64,000 bases of DNA from Paenibacillus montanisoli (GCF_003268025.1 NZ_QLUW01000003.1:744001-808000), one strand, 5' to 3'; shown: positions 43,420-52,309, numbered from the stretch's first letter. Program-made: numbers and translations. Notes: generated by a model from the sequence alone, not told the origin.

Positions 43420-43653
43420 TTAGATTGAACGGAATGCTTGCATAATGGCTTCCAATTCATCCTCGCGTCCTACGAAATCGGCAGAACGGAAGCGGTTCCC
43501 CGCCCAATGAAGCATTTCGGGACGGCTTACGAAAGTATGGCATTCCTCGCCCCACTGATCGCTGATTTCGCGCACGATCAGAGTCTTGCCTTGAATCTCG
43601 ACATTCAGCATATTGTATTTATCTGTTTTATAAACTTGAACCTTCTTAAACAT
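43420..43653 (-). CDS. conserved-looking 77-residue soluble protein, unknown
   Basis: The protein begins MFKKVQVYKTDKYNMLN and appears beta-rich in its first half (VEIQGKTLIVREISDQWG), with an acidic C-terminal helix (GREDELEAIMQAFRSI). GGGAGG lies nine bases upstream of the ATG at 43653. An upstream in-frame stretch of 107 codons exists, but its composition is not protein-like and it runs into the divergent gene. No known domain is recognised. Confidence 0.65.
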   Translation of the reverse strand: MFKKVQVYKTDKYNMLNVEIQGKTLIVREISDQWGEECHTFVSRPEMLHWAGNRFRSADFVGREDELEAIMQAFRSI

Positions 43654-43831
43654 AAGGACCATCCTCCCTGTAATAGCGTGCTGCTTCAATCCATGATAGC
43701 CATAAAATGGGGTAGAAATCAAATGTTTTGCATGGTAGAATATGGCATCGGCAGCGATGCTGCCGACAGATGAGCAGAGCGGAGTCAGTAGGGCATGAAC
43801 CGAGATGAGACGAGAAGAGGAGAGGATGTCT

Positions 43832-44536
43832 ATGAGTACCGGGTATCCGCAAGTTGGAGTGGCAGTCACCTGCAGGAGCTTCGAAGAGTACATGCTGATG
43901 TTTGATTTGAATGAGAAGGATTTAGCCGCCGCTGGTTCCTTTTTGGATATCGCAGGCGGCGCGTCGTCTTTCACGGCTGATGCGCACGCCCGCGGACTGG
44001 ATGCCCATGCGGTCGATCCCCGTTACGGGCTTGAGCCGGATCGTTTGATCCAAGAAGCGAACGAAGAGATCGGCGTATCGGCGGCAAAGCTGGCGCAAGT
44101 GAGCGACCGGTACGATTTCAGCTACTATGGGGATCTCGAACGGCATCGTGCCGGCAGAGAGGCATCGCTCGCCAAGTTTACCGCGCATTATAGTCAGGCG
44201 GATATTCGAATGCGCTTTTACAAGGATGGACGGCTGCCGAATCTACCTTTCGATAAAGACCAGTTCGGTCTGGTGCTGTGCAGTCATTTTCTGTTTTTAT
44301 ATGAAGAGCAATTTGATTACAGCTTTCACCTGGCGGCGGTGCTCGAGATGATGAGGATTTGCAGGCCGGGCGGCAGCGTGCGGATCTATCCGATCATGTC
44401 GTTGAAATGGAAGCCGTACTCGTATCTAGAGGAGCTTCAGGCCGCGATCCGGGCTGAAGGCGCGGAGACGGGCTATTTTCGATCCAAGCTGCCATTTTTT
44501 CCTGGATCAGAGCTTGGTCTTTTTGTCAACCTTTAA
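43832..44536 (+). CDS. SAM-dependent methyltransferase-like protein
   Basis: The 234-residue protein has a motif-I-like FLDIAGGASSFTADAHARG (about residues 34-52) followed by an acidic AVDPRYG, then LVLCSHFLFLYEEQ and CRPGGSVRIYPI, in the order expected for a class I methyltransferase. DIAGGAS departs from the usual DxGxGxG, so cofactor binding is inferred. ATG at 43832 is preferred for spacing to GAGGAG; two in-frame ATGs lie just upstream. It is followed by the cold shock gene, which has its own promoter. Confidence 0.7.
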   Translation: MSTGYPQVGVAVTCRSFEEYMLMFDLNEKDLAAAGSFLDIAGGASSFTADAHARGLDAHAVDPRYGLEPDRLIQEANEEIGVSAAKLAQVSDRYDFSYYGDLERHRAGREASLAKFTAHYSQADIRMRFYKDGRLPNLPFDKDQFGLVLCSHFLFLYEEQFDYSFHLAAVLEMMRICRPGGSVRIYPIMSLKWKPYSYLEELQAAIRAEGAETGYFRSKLPFFPGSELGLFVNL

Positions 44537-44565
44537 TTGCAAAAATCTCCCATGGAGTATATAAT
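44537..44565 (+). promoter_or_regulatory. promoter of the cold shock gene
   Basis: TTGCAA (44537-44542), a 17-base spacer and a perfect TATAAT (44560-44565) lie 54 bases before the TTG start, leaving a leader of about 45 bases. Confidence 0.8.
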
Positions 44566-44618
44566 AAAGCAAGTCGCCCGGTTTTACCGGCGCGCTCATC
44601 TTTAGGAGGTTGTTTAAT

Positions 44619-44816
44619 TTGAAAGGAACAGTAAAATGGTTTAACGCAGAGAAAGGCTACGGCTTTATTCAAGTTGAAAATGGCGAGGACGTTTTCGTTC
44701 ATTATTCCGCAATCCTAGGTGAAGGCTTCAAGACGCTGGATGAAGGTCAATCCGTTGAATTTGACATTACGCAAGGCAACCGCGGACCTCAAGCCGCTAA
44801 CGTTACGAAGCTGTAA
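44619..44816 (+). CDS. cold shock protein, CspB/CspA family
   Basis: This 65-residue single OB-fold RNA chaperone binds single-stranded nucleic acid. RNP1 is KGYGFIQV and RNP2 is VFVHYSA, after [11 protein letters not shown]. It starts with TTG at 44619, ten bases after AGGAGG (44603-44608). It has a strong promoter and a strong terminator, so it is a monocistronic, probably abundant transcript. A perfect 18-bp palindrome at 44822-44839 follows the stop codon. Confidence 0.96.
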   Translation: MKGTVKWFNAEKGYGFIQVENGEDVFVHYSAILGEGFKTLDEGQSVEFDITQGNRGPQAANVTKL

Positions 44817-44858
44817 GCTGCAGCTTCCGGCCGGAAGCTTCATCATAAGCATCTTTAC

Positions 44859-44887
44859 ACCCCGACAATCCGTTGTCGGGGTTTTTT
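44859..44887 (+). terminator. terminator after the cold shock gene
   Basis: ACCCCGACAA and TTGTCGGGGT form a perfect 10-bp stem around four bases, followed by TTTTT. Confidence 0.92.
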
Positions 44888-44909
44888 ATAACGCGAAAGG
44901 AGGGACCGT

Positions 44910-46157
44910 GTGGAAGCGGCCCGGCTGCATAATCAGACGATCTATATCGAACGTGAACGGAATGAGCTTGTTACGAGACGAATGAACGCGGAGCAGATCA
45001 ATGCTGTCTTCGAGCACAAGTATCGAATATTCTCGCGGGAAAAGGGTTCGTTCCGGTGCGGCTGCTGCGGAGAGCGCGTCGTGATGGTGCTTTATCGGGA
45101 TAAGGCGCTATTTCGCCATTATAATAGCGAGCAATGCGCAGGCGAACGGAACTATGCGACGTATTTGGCCGGACGCGAAACGCTGCAGGAAACATCATTG
45201 AAGCAGGCAGCCGGCAAAGAAGTGCTTCATCGTGCGTTCATGCTGGCGAATCCCGGTCATTATACAGTGGAGGAGGGCTACCTATTCCGCAAAGAGCTGC
45301 GTTATGTCCCGGACTTCATCGTAACGTTTCCAAGCGGCGAGCAGTGGGCGATTGACTATATCGCGAAGCTGCGAGGCGACAGCGCTTTTCGCAAAAAGAT
45401 CGATAACCGTCTTCGCTGCTACAGCGAACATCGCTTGAAACCGCTGTTTTTGATCGATCGCTCCTATTTGGCCGTGCATGGCGAACGAGATATTTCGTTC
45501 AACTATTCCGAGTCTCGAATGGCGGTCCCGCATAACGACTATTGCAACGCTTGGGAACAATACATAACCGGGCAGTCGCTTGACCAAGAGCTGTACCGGA
45601 ACTATTTCGGCACATCGGCGGTAAACGTGCAGTCATTGCTATATATCGATGTGGAGTCTGAAAAGGGACATTTCGCCAGATTCCTGCATCTATCGGACAA
45701 ATGGGGGGAGCTGCTGTTCGACCCATGCGAAATGCCGCTAGACCAGCTGCTCTCCGTAGACGAGAGGCTGCTGCGTACGTCGGGCCGTTACAGCTTCAGT
45801 TTGTATGCGGATGAAGAATCTTTTCTGATGTATGTCTATACCGATGGATTGGAGCGCCGCTTGCAAACGTTCGAGGAAGAGAATGAACGGAGGCGGATCG
45901 AGGAGGAGCAAGCGAAACGGGCTCATCCTTCGGCCGTCGCCGTACAGGTGCGCGCCGATATCGACAAGCTTCAAGAACTGCTGCTACGCTGCCAAGTGTC
46001 GCCAAACCGGCCGATGTACCCGTCTTTGGAACCGAATCTCGCCAAAGCCGAGGCGTACATCGCCCTCTATCATGAAGGCGGCGAGCTAGCGGAATCGCAT
46101 TACAGAAGCGCCTTCAGCATCCTTACGAATATAAGCTACCCTCTGCTTGGGGAGTAG
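44910..46157 (+). CDS. CoiA-like competence-type protein
   Basis: The 415-residue protein has an N-terminal zinc-finger-like module (RCGCCGERVVMVLYRDKALFRH with a later Cys), then a nuclease-like region KELRYVPDFIVTFPSGEQWAIDYI, a helical middle and a charged coiled coil at about 300-345. The order matches CoiA, the protein needed for recombination of transforming DNA. The usual Gln after the catalytic strand is not evident, so activity is uncertain. It starts with GTG after GAAAGGAGGGACC. No other competence gene is near. Confidence 0.6.
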   Translation: MEAARLHNQTIYIERERNELVTRRMNAEQINAVFEHKYRIFSREKGSFRCGCCGERVVMVLYRDKALFRHYNSEQCAGERNYATYLAGRETLQETSLKQAAGKEVLHRAFMLANPGHYTVEEGYLFRKELRYVPDFIVTFPSGEQWAIDYIAKLRGDSAFRKKIDNRLRCYSEHRLKPLFLIDRSYLAVHGERDISFNYSESRMAVPHNDYCNAWEQYITGQSLDQELYRNYFGTSAVNVQSLLYIDVESEKGHFARFLHLSDKWGELLFDPCEMPLDQLLSVDERLLRTSGRYSFSLYADEESFLMYVYTDGLERRLQTFEEENERRRIEEEQAKRAHPSAVAVQVRADIDKLQELLLRCQVSPNRPMYPSLEPNLAKAEAYIALYHEGGELAESHYRSAFSILTNISYPLLGE

Positions 46158-46172
46158 CGAACGATCGGAAAG

Positions 46173-46209
46173 AACAACCCCCTTTGCTGCATGAGCAAAG
46201 GGGGTTGTT
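46173..46209. terminator. bidirectional terminator between the CoiA-like and MFS genes
   Basis: AACAACCCCCTTTGCT and AGCAAAGGGGGTTGTT form a perfect 16-bp stem around five bases. It serves both converging genes. Confidence 0.88.
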
Positions 46210-46226
46210 CGAGATGGGAGGATAAC

Positions 46227-47450
46227 CTACCCATCCTGGTCTCGGTAATGCTTGACCAAAAATGCAGCCGAAGCGATGAGCGCCAGCACCGTCGCAAGAT
46301 GGAAGAAGGCAGCCTTGCCGAACTGCTCGTAAATGGCGCCGCCGGCCGTTCCGCTGATCGCGCCTGCGAAGCCGCTCCAGACAATTGCGTAGACCGCTTG
46401 CCCGGATGACCGGTACTCATCCGGTATAATTCGGGACAGATAACGAAGCGCCGTTACCATATAGATGCCGAACGTGATGCTGTGCATCGCCTGGATCGGA
46501 ATGATCCATATCGGCGACGTTATTTCGCTGATCAGCCAGAACCGCAAGGCGTACATAAGGCTTGCGATGGCGAGCAGCGGCAGTTCTTTGAATTTGTGAC
46601 CGTATTTGCCGAGCAGAAACAGGACCGGTATTTCGCTGATCGACGAGATCATCCAAGCGATGCCGACCAGCGAGTTATCGGCGCCTAGTCCGCGCAGCGT
46701 AACGGCTAAGAAGCCTTCGTACATCCGATGCGCGATCGATACGACCAGCACAATGGCGAAATAGGCGAGGATGCTCGGCTTGCTGAGAAGCTTGAGAAAG
46801 CCGGAGAATTCGATTTTGCGTTTCGGGCCCTGGTAGTCCTTGAGCGTGAAGGAAAGCAGCAGAGCCAAAGCGATTGAGCCTGCCGCCAGCGGAATCGTCG
46901 CCTGCGAGCCGGTCCATTTAAGCAGCTGCCCGACCAGGAAGGCCGAGAATGCAAAGCCAAGGGATCCGAATACGCGGATGAGCGCATACGGCTTCGACGT
47001 AAACTGGCTGGACAAAAGGATCAGGCTGTCGCTGAGCGGGTTGACCGGCGTCTGAAAGAAGTAAAAGGCGAGCATGATGAAGCAAACGATGACGAATGCA
47101 TCCGTCGTGAACAGCAGCGATACCATGACGAGCTGTCCGAACATGAGCAGGGTCATGATTTTTTTGATCGTCCGGTACTTATCGCTGGCCGTGCCGAAGA
47201 TGATATTGGCAAAGATCGAAATAAACGGCCCGGTCGAGTAAATAATGCCGATCTGGCCTGCCGTATATCCGCGGTCTAGAAAATAAAGCGGAAAGTAGGA
47301 TACGACAAGCGCCTGCGTGGTGTAAATGACGTACATGAACAACCGCAGCATGAACACTTCGCGCGATACCGACGATGCCTTGGAGGCGGCGGCAGCTTGC
47401 GCGGATTCATCTGCGATTGAAGGACGTATGGTCTCGCGTATTGTGCCCAT
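46227..47450 (-). CDS. major facilitator superfamily transporter
   Basis: About twelve hydrophobic helices span residues 33-400, with a short N-terminal tail. FLDRGYTAGQIGIIYSTG and the loop FGTASDKYRTIKK after helix 2 fit an MFS_1-like (PucC/LacY-like) protein. The start MGTIRETIRPS at 47450 gives 407 residues. A longer frame to 47573 overlaps the upstream gene. It begins 8 bases after the end of the MATE-like gene, so the two form one operon. The substrate is unknown. Confidence 0.85.
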   Translation of the reverse strand: MGTIRETIRPSIADESAQAAAASKASSVSREVFMLRLFMYVIYTTQALVVSYFPLYFLDRGYTAGQIGIIYSTGPFISIFANIIFGTASDKYRTIKKIMTLLMFGQLVMVSLLFTTDAFVIVCFIMLAFYFFQTPVNPLSDSLILLSSQFTSKPYALIRVFGSLGFAFSAFLVGQLLKWTGSQATIPLAAGSIALALLLSFTLKDYQGPKRKIEFSGFLKLLSKPSILAYFAIVLVVSIAHRMYEGFLAVTLRGLGADNSLVGIAWMISSISEIPVLFLLGKYGHKFKELPLLAIASLMYALRFWLISEITSPIWIIPIQAMHSITFGIYMVTALRYLSRIIPDEYRSSGQAVYAIVWSGFAGAISGTAGGAIYEQFGKAAFFHLATVLALIASAAFLVKHYRDQDG

Positions 47451-47458
47451 GATGATTT

Positions 47459-48790
47459 TCACTCCAGATCTGCTGCTGCTTGCCGCGGCATGAATTTGGT
47501 CCCTTGTCCGATTCTGCGGATGGCGATCGCGATGAACAAGCACTCGGCCGCAACGCCGATGGACTGCGCCCATGCTCCGATCGCGCCGTTCCAGCCCGGC
47601 GTAAACAGGATGCAGACCGCCGCAGTCAGCAAGGTGAACAGCAGGTTAGCCGACTGCGAGCCGACGACGACACGGGTTTGCCCGCGCACCATGATGATGC
47701 CGTTGCCGACATCGAGCCAAGGCAGCGCTAGCGCGAGCAGAACGAACGGCTGCATGGCGCGAATCGTTTCAGCTTTGAGCTTGCCTTCGACGCCCATGAT
47801 GTGACCGACAATAAACTCGCCCGCCGGCGTGAACGCAAGGAGGCTGACGAGCACCGTAGGAACGAATCCGAGCAGCAGCGTGAACTTGCGCACGGCGCCG
47901 GGATCGGTCCGATAGAAGTTAAGGACGATTTGATGAAAATAGGTAAAGAAGCTGAGCGTGAGCTGCACCAGACTGGCTGCCAGCGCAAAGGAAGCGATCG
48001 ACAAGGCCGCATCGCTTGTTTTGCCGAGCAGCGCATTGATGGACGGCCCGATCCAAACGGCGATCAGCGTGGAAAGAAGCATCGGCCGGTAAAACGAGAA
48101 GATCTGTCTGCCGCTGCCGATCTCATGGCCTTCCACACGTTCCGGCATGCTTCTGACGAGCGATGAGCCTTCCAAGTAGCTGACGAGCGCTTCGATCATC
48201 ATCCCGGTAAGGAAGATGATTGCCCCGACCGTTCCGCTGTTCACGCCTTGATGCATAAAGTAGAGCGAGAGGCCATACATGCCGATCAGCCGGAGCGCCA
48301 TGCCGATCGTCAGCCATTTGGTCCGCATATTATAAATGATGACGCCGTGATACAAGCAGCGGATGCCTGAGAATATACTGACGAACATGAGAATCTGATA
48401 AACGTTCACGATATCCGGCACGAGCGCATCGTCCGCTCCGAACAAGCCGCCGAATATCCACCTGCCGAGCGGCGTATAGCAAATAATCATGCCAAGGAGC
48501 AGGATAGAGGCGAACACGAGCTGCCCCACCCGCAGCATGGCGCGAAAGGATCGCTTGTCGCGGACCAGCGCTGAGCAAGTTTGACGGAGCAGGACAGCGG
48601 GTCTCTCCGTGATGATCAATAGACTCATCGCAAGGGCATAGCTGGCGATGACGACCTTTTGGTTGGCGGCATGCGTCAGCGTGCTGTTAATGATGACATG
48701 CGAAATGGTTACGAGAGAAGCCGAAAGGCCAAGCGGCAAAAAAAAACGCCATAGCTGTCCCATAGACACAGAGCCAGGCTGTTTCCTCAT
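47459..48790 (-). CDS. MATE/polysaccharide-flippase-like multidrug or lipid exporter
   Basis: The 443-residue protein has about twelve membrane helices arranged as two similar halves (about 15-215 and 235-430). The N-terminal LWRFFLPLGLSASLVTISHVIIN is like the MOP exporter superfamily. The conserved region ERPAVLLRQTCSALVRD after helix 2 fits as well. The ATG at 48790 has AAGGAG twelve bases upstream. It heads a two-gene unit with the MFS transporter. The substrate cannot be told. Confidence 0.75.
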   Translation of the reverse strand: MRKQPGSVSMGQLWRFFLPLGLSASLVTISHVIINSTLTHAANQKVVIASYALAMSLLIITERPAVLLRQTCSALVRDKRSFRAMLRVGQLVFASILLLGMIICYTPLGRWIFGGLFGADDALVPDIVNVYQILMFVSIFSGIRCLYHGVIIYNMRTKWLTIGMALRLIGMYGLSLYFMHQGVNSGTVGAIIFLTGMMIEALVSYLEGSSLVRSMPERVEGHEIGSGRQIFSFYRPMLLSTLIAVWIGPSINALLGKTSDAALSIASFALAASLVQLTLSFFTYFHQIVLNFYRTDPGAVRKFTLLLGFVPTVLVSLLAFTPAGEFIVGHIMGVEGKLKAETIRAMQPFVLLALALPWLDVGNGIIMVRGQTRVVVGSQSANLLFTLLTAAVCILFTPGWNGAIGAWAQSIGVAAECLFIAIAIRRIGQGTKFMPRQAAADLE

Positions 48791-48907
48791 AGAGCGTTCG
48801 ATCTCCTTGTAAACAATATGTAAACAAGTATAGCATATGGGGAACAAGTTTTCGCGCTGGATTTACATTCTATGAAATGGTACATTAATGGATGGAGGTT
48901 TTGAGAC

Positions 48908-49222
48908 GTGAACCATTTTTTTACGTGGAATGACCGGCTTGGAATCCCGCTGCCGACACTCGAGCAGGAGTGGGAAATGTTTAGCGAGGCAGACCGTACG
49001 GCGATCGTGACCGAGTGGGAGATTATTCGCGGTACGATTCCGGATCGCGTCTTCGCCCTAGAGGCTGATATTAACATGAAGCAAGCCCAATTGTTCGAGG
49101 AAGAGAGCTTTGAACGCTCGTGTACCATTAATTCCGATATCGCCGATCTGGCGAGCCGGATTAATGATTTACATATTTGGTACCGCACGAATCAAGAGAT
49201 TGAAACTAAGCGCCATTCCTAA
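48908..49222 (+). CDS. 104-residue soluble protein, unknown function
   Basis: An acidic, mostly helical protein beginning MNHFFTWNDRLGIPLPTLEQEWE, with a conserved-looking WEIIRGTIPDRVFALEADI and a helical end (DLASRINDLHIWYRTNQEIE). It starts with GTG, ten bases after GGAGG. The spacing of 35 bases to the YtpB gene and the shared strand suggest co-transcription. I recognise no domain. Confidence 0.75.
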   Translation: MNHFFTWNDRLGIPLPTLEQEWEMFSEADRTAIVTEWEIIRGTIPDRVFALEADINMKQAQLFEEESFERSCTINSDIADLASRINDLHIWYRTNQEIETKRHS

Positions 49223-49257
49223 TATATAGCGGAGTGGAAGAAGGAGGGCGCACATCG

Positions 49258-50337
49258 ATGCAGCTGTCAGCTTTGGCCCGCCAAATGCCGCAATCGCCAA
49301 TTCAATTAATGTACCGGGTATATAAGTATGTACTGCCTGAAGTCAGGGCGGAGCTTGCGAGGCTGCGTGCCATCGCCATGCAAATTCCGGACGAAGAATT
49401 GAGAACGCAAGCGCTTGCGAGCATGACGAGCAAGCAGTTTCACTGCGAAGGCGGAGGCATTTACGCCGCCGCTAACTTAAGCCGCAGAGATATTCTTGTG
49501 CCGCTCATCGTTGCTTTGCAAACGATCAGCGATTATTTGGACAACCTGTGCGACCGCAGCACGTCTCTCGATGCCGACGATTTTCGCCTGCTCCATCAAT
49601 CGATGCTGGATGCGGTCGATCCGGATGCGCCGCTGCGCGACTATTACGCGCTGCGCGCGGAGCGTGAGGACGGAGGCTATCTGCATGAGCTAGTCCGCAC
49701 CTGTCAAGCCAGCATCAGGCAGCTGCCGTCGTATGCGGCCGTGCAGCCTTATGTAACGGAGCTTGTCGGCCTCTATTGCGATCTGCAGGTTCATAAGCAT
49801 ATCGTGAAGCATGAACGCGTGCCGGCGCTGATGACCTGGTGGGAAGGGCACCGCAGCCGCGTGCCTCATCTGAAATGGAATGAGTTTGCAGCCGCTACGG
49901 GGTCGACGCTCGGTATGTTTATGCTCTTTCTTGCCGCATCCGACGAGGCATGCGGCACGCATGATGCTTTGCGCATTCGCAATCACTATTTCCCCCATAT
50001 TTGCGGTCTTCATATTATGCTTGATTATTTGATCGATCAGGAAGAGGACCGGGTAGGCGGAGATTTGAACTTCTGCTTCTACTATACCGATCAAAACGAG
50101 CTCTTCGAGCGGATCGGCGGTATCGTGGAGCAAGCGAGAGAAGACGCGGACAGGCTGCCTGCTCCGAGGTTTCACCGGATGGTGATCGAGGGCTTGATTG
50201 CGCTGTACCTGTCCGATCCCAAAGTGCGAAACCAACAGGACGTGAAGCGCGTCTCGAAGCGTCTCATGCGAAAAAGTCCGCTCACGCGGTTGTTCTTCTG
50301 GGGCAATAGCGTGGTCATTCGTTTGCGTCAAGCTTAA
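49258..50337 (+). CDS. ytpB: YtpB-type terpene synthase (DUF2600)
   Basis: In Bacillus this family makes tetraprenyl-beta-curcumene, a C35 sesquarterpene, from heptaprenyl diphosphate. The all-helical protein of 359 residues shows YRVYKYVLPEVRAEL near the start, LQTISDYLDNLCDR at about 90-103 as the aspartate-rich region, and HIMLDYLIDQEEDR at about 256-269 as a second acidic motif. The ATG follows AAGGAGGGCGC. IPP isomerase is elsewhere in this window. The heptaprenyl diphosphate synthase genes are not in view. Confidence 0.88.
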   Translation: MQLSALARQMPQSPIQLMYRVYKYVLPEVRAELARLRAIAMQIPDEELRTQALASMTSKQFHCEGGGIYAAANLSRRDILVPLIVALQTISDYLDNLCDRSTSLDADDFRLLHQSMLDAVDPDAPLRDYYALRAEREDGGYLHELVRTCQASIRQLPSYAAVQPYVTELVGLYCDLQVHKHIVKHERVPALMTWWEGHRSRVPHLKWNEFAAATGSTLGMFMLFLAASDEACGTHDALRIRNHYFPHICGLHIMLDYLIDQEEDRVGGDLNFCFYYTDQNELFERIGGIVEQAREDADRLPAPRFHRMVIEGLIALYLSDPKVRNQQDVKRVSKRLMRKSPLTRLFFWGNSVVIRLRQA

Positions 50338-50384
50338 TCAAGTGAACCAGGAAAGCACAGATAAAGAATGAGGAGTGGAATGCA

Positions 50385-51353
50385 ATGTCAGCAGTAAAAT
50401 CGATTGCCGTTCTTACGAGCGGCGGAGACTCTCAAGGGATGAACGCGGCGGTACGCGCCGTCGTCCGCAGCGCCCTTTATCATGGTCTTGAAGTTTATGG
50501 CGTTCAACGCGGCTACCAAGGCTTGCTTAATAACGACCTGCGCCGGATGGATCTTCGCAGCGTAGGCGACATTATCCAGCGTGGCGGAACGATTCTCCAA
50601 ACGGCGCGCTGCAAAGAATTTATGACGCCCGAAGGCCAGCAAAAAGGTGCTGAGGTGCTGCGAGAGCGCGGCATCGACGGCCTCGTCGTCATTGGCGGCG
50701 ACGGCTCCTACCAAGGCGCCAATAAGCTGAGCAAGCTCGGCATCAAGACGATGGGCTTGCCGGGGACGATCGACAACGATATCCCGTTCACCGACTACAC
50801 GATCGGCTTCGATACGTCGGTCAGCATCGTAGTCGATGCGATCAATAAGCTGCGCGACACGATGACTTCGCATGAGCGCTCTTCGGTCGTGGAAGTTATG
50901 GGCCGTCACTGCGGCGATATTGCCCTATACGCAGGTCTTGCAAGCGGTGCGGAAACGATTATCGTGCCGGAAGTGCCGTTTGACCTCGATCAAGTGGCAA
51001 ACCGGATGAAAGAGAACTTCGGCTCCGGCAAACGCCACAGTATCATTGTCGTGGCGGAAGGCGCGGCGACAGGCGAAGAAATCGGCAGAGGCATTACCGA
51101 GCGCTGCGGCATGGAGCCTCGCGTTACGGTACTAGGCCATATTCAGCGCGGCGGCACGCCGACTCATAATGACCGTATCCTTGCCAGCCAGCTCGGCGAC
51201 TTTGCCGTGCGCAAGCTGATGGAGGGCGATTCCGGCAAAGCATGCGGCATGATTCGCGGCGAGCTGGTCGTAACCGATATCGATAAAGTGGTGAACACGA
51301 AGAAACCGTTCAATATGGATCTCTACAACCTAGCTCTTCGTTTATCCCAATAA
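50385..51353 (+). CDS. pfkA: ATP-dependent 6-phosphofructokinase
   Basis: It phosphorylates fructose-6-phosphate to fructose-1,6-bisphosphate. The family is shown by AVLTSGGDSQGMNAAVRA, GGDGSYQGANKL, catalytic Asp in GLPGTIDNDI, VVEVMGRHCGD and GHIQRGGTPTHNDR. The length of 322 and ATP-type GGDG motif fit bacterial PfkA. The ATG follows GAGGAGTGGAATGCA. In B. subtilis pfkA is between accA and pyk; here it is about 42 kb away, behind ytpB. Confidence 0.97.
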   Translation: MSAVKSIAVLTSGGDSQGMNAAVRAVVRSALYHGLEVYGVQRGYQGLLNNDLRRMDLRSVGDIIQRGGTILQTARCKEFMTPEGQQKGAEVLRERGIDGLVVIGGDGSYQGANKLSKLGIKTMGLPGTIDNDIPFTDYTIGFDTSVSIVVDAINKLRDTMTSHERSSVVEVMGRHCGDIALYAGLASGAETIIVPEVPFDLDQVANRMKENFGSGKRHSIIVVAEGAATGEEIGRGITERCGMEPRVTVLGHIQRGGTPTHNDRILASQLGDFAVRKLMEGDSGKACGMIRGELVVTDIDKVVNTKKPFNMDLYNLALRLSQ

Positions 51354-51362
51354 TTTGATCGT

Positions 51363-51429
51363 AAGCCTTATATGAGCGTCTCGGCAAGGGGGGCAGCATG
51401 CCCGGTCGAGTGCCCGTATAAGGCTTTTC
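51363..51429 (+). other. long-range inverted repeat after pfkA
   Basis: AAGCCTTATA (51363-51372) is perfectly complementary to TATAAGGCTT (51417-51426), with TTCT after it. The 44-base loop contains GGGCAGCATGCCC-like bases that pair again. It may end the pfkA transcript or shape the leader of the next gene. Confidence 0.5.
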
Positions 51430-51458
51430 TACTCATACATGCAAAGGGGGACACAGCG

Positions 51459-51662
51459 ATGTTCTTGTATAAAATCGAAATCGAAATGGAAGACACCTCG
51501 GCGCATCTTATTCTGCTCGCTGAGACTGACGAGAAGGCGTTCTCGGTTGTCGAGAGCCATGTCGCTCGCCACTACATCAAGATGCCGGTGCTGAAGTCGG
51601 TCGCGATCGTGGAGAAGAAGCGGACGGAAGCGGGCTCCGGGTATTTAATCCCTCATCAGTAA
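51459..51662 (+). CDS. DUF3906 family protein
   Basis: The 67-residue protein shows a beta-rich start (MFLYKIEIEMEDTSAHLILL), then AETDEKAFSVVESHVARHYIK and VAIVEKKRTEAGSGYLI. It matches DUF3906, short Bacillales proteins of unknown function. ATG at 51459 follows AAAGGGGG with eight bases of spacing. An upstream in-frame ATG at 51372 lies inside the pfkA hairpin. Confidence 0.75.
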   Translation: MFLYKIEIEMEDTSAHLILLAETDEKAFSVVESHVARHYIKMPVLKSVAIVEKKRTEAGSGYLIPHQ

Positions 51663-51736
51663 AATGCTGTATTGACCAAACATACAAAACATACTATTAT
51701 GTATGTAAAGTTATGGTTTGGAAGGGGACTTTTATT

Positions 51737-52267
51737 ATGCGCATTGCGATTATTGCAGGCAGTAACCGGGCACATTCGACAAGCACGATGCTTTCGCGTT
51801 ATATCGGCAAGGTCATAGAATCGGAAGGGCATGAAGTCACGTTGTTCGATCTGCATGTGCGGCCGCTGCCGTTCTACGGCAGCCACGAGGAAGCCGATCC
51901 GCAAGTAGCTGCCTTAAAGGAAGCGGCGCTGCACAGCGATGCCATCGTGCTTAGCACGCCAGAGTACCACGGAAGTATGTCCGGCGTGCTGAAGAACGCG
52001 CTCGATTTCCTCGGCGGCGATCAGTTCGACAGCAAAGCCGTATTGTCCGTCAGCTCCGCAGGGGGCGCGGTAGGCGTTAGCTCGCTGACGCAAATGCAGG
52101 CTATCGTTCGCAACATGCACGGAATTAACTGCCCGGAATGGATATCGATCGGCGGCGCGAGCCGTCAATTCGATGAGGACGGCACGCCATCCTCCGCGGA
52201 CGTCAAAAACCGTGTGCATCGCACCGTACCTTACTTTTTGAAGCTGGCGGCCAAGCTGCGCAAATAA
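51737..52267 (+). CDS. NADPH-dependent FMN reductase
   Basis: This flavodoxin-like reductase of 176 residues has the FMN-phosphate loop IIAGSNRAHSTSTML at about residues 5-19, LSTPEYHGSMSGVLKNALDFL at about 72-92, and SVSSAGGAVGVSS. It belongs to the azoreductase/chromate-reductase-like FMN_red family and is a different subgroup from the SsuE-like gene at 40559. The ATG at 51737 follows GAAGGGGAC. A terminator follows at once, so it is probably monocistronic. Confidence 0.88.
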   Translation: MRIAIIAGSNRAHSTSTMLSRYIGKVIESEGHEVTLFDLHVRPLPFYGSHEEADPQVAALKEAALHSDAIVLSTPEYHGSMSGVLKNALDFLGGDQFDSKAVLSVSSAGGAVGVSSLTQMQAIVRNMHGINCPEWISIGGASRQFDEDGTPSSADVKNRVHRTVPYFLKLAAKLRK

Positions 52268-52272
52268 AATCA

Positions 52273-52309
52273 AACGCTCTGCAAGCACCCGGCTTGCAGA
52301 GCGTTTTTT
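52273..52309. terminator. terminator after the FMN reductase
   Basis: AACGCTCTGCAAGC and GCTTGCAGAGCGTT pair perfectly over 14 bp, followed by TTTT. The converging glycosidase gene ends just beyond. Confidence 0.9.

Noticed and set aside
47451-47573. N-terminal extension of the MFS transporter
   Set aside because: It overlaps the end of the upstream MATE-like gene and its residues are not protein-like. The ATG at 47450 gives a normal MFS start.
48807-48829. Second Pho box: TTTACA twice at 11-base spacing on the minus strand before the MATE-like gene
   Set aside because: Only two units are present, and they directly precede the ribosome binding site rather than a -10, so chance or another role is more likely.
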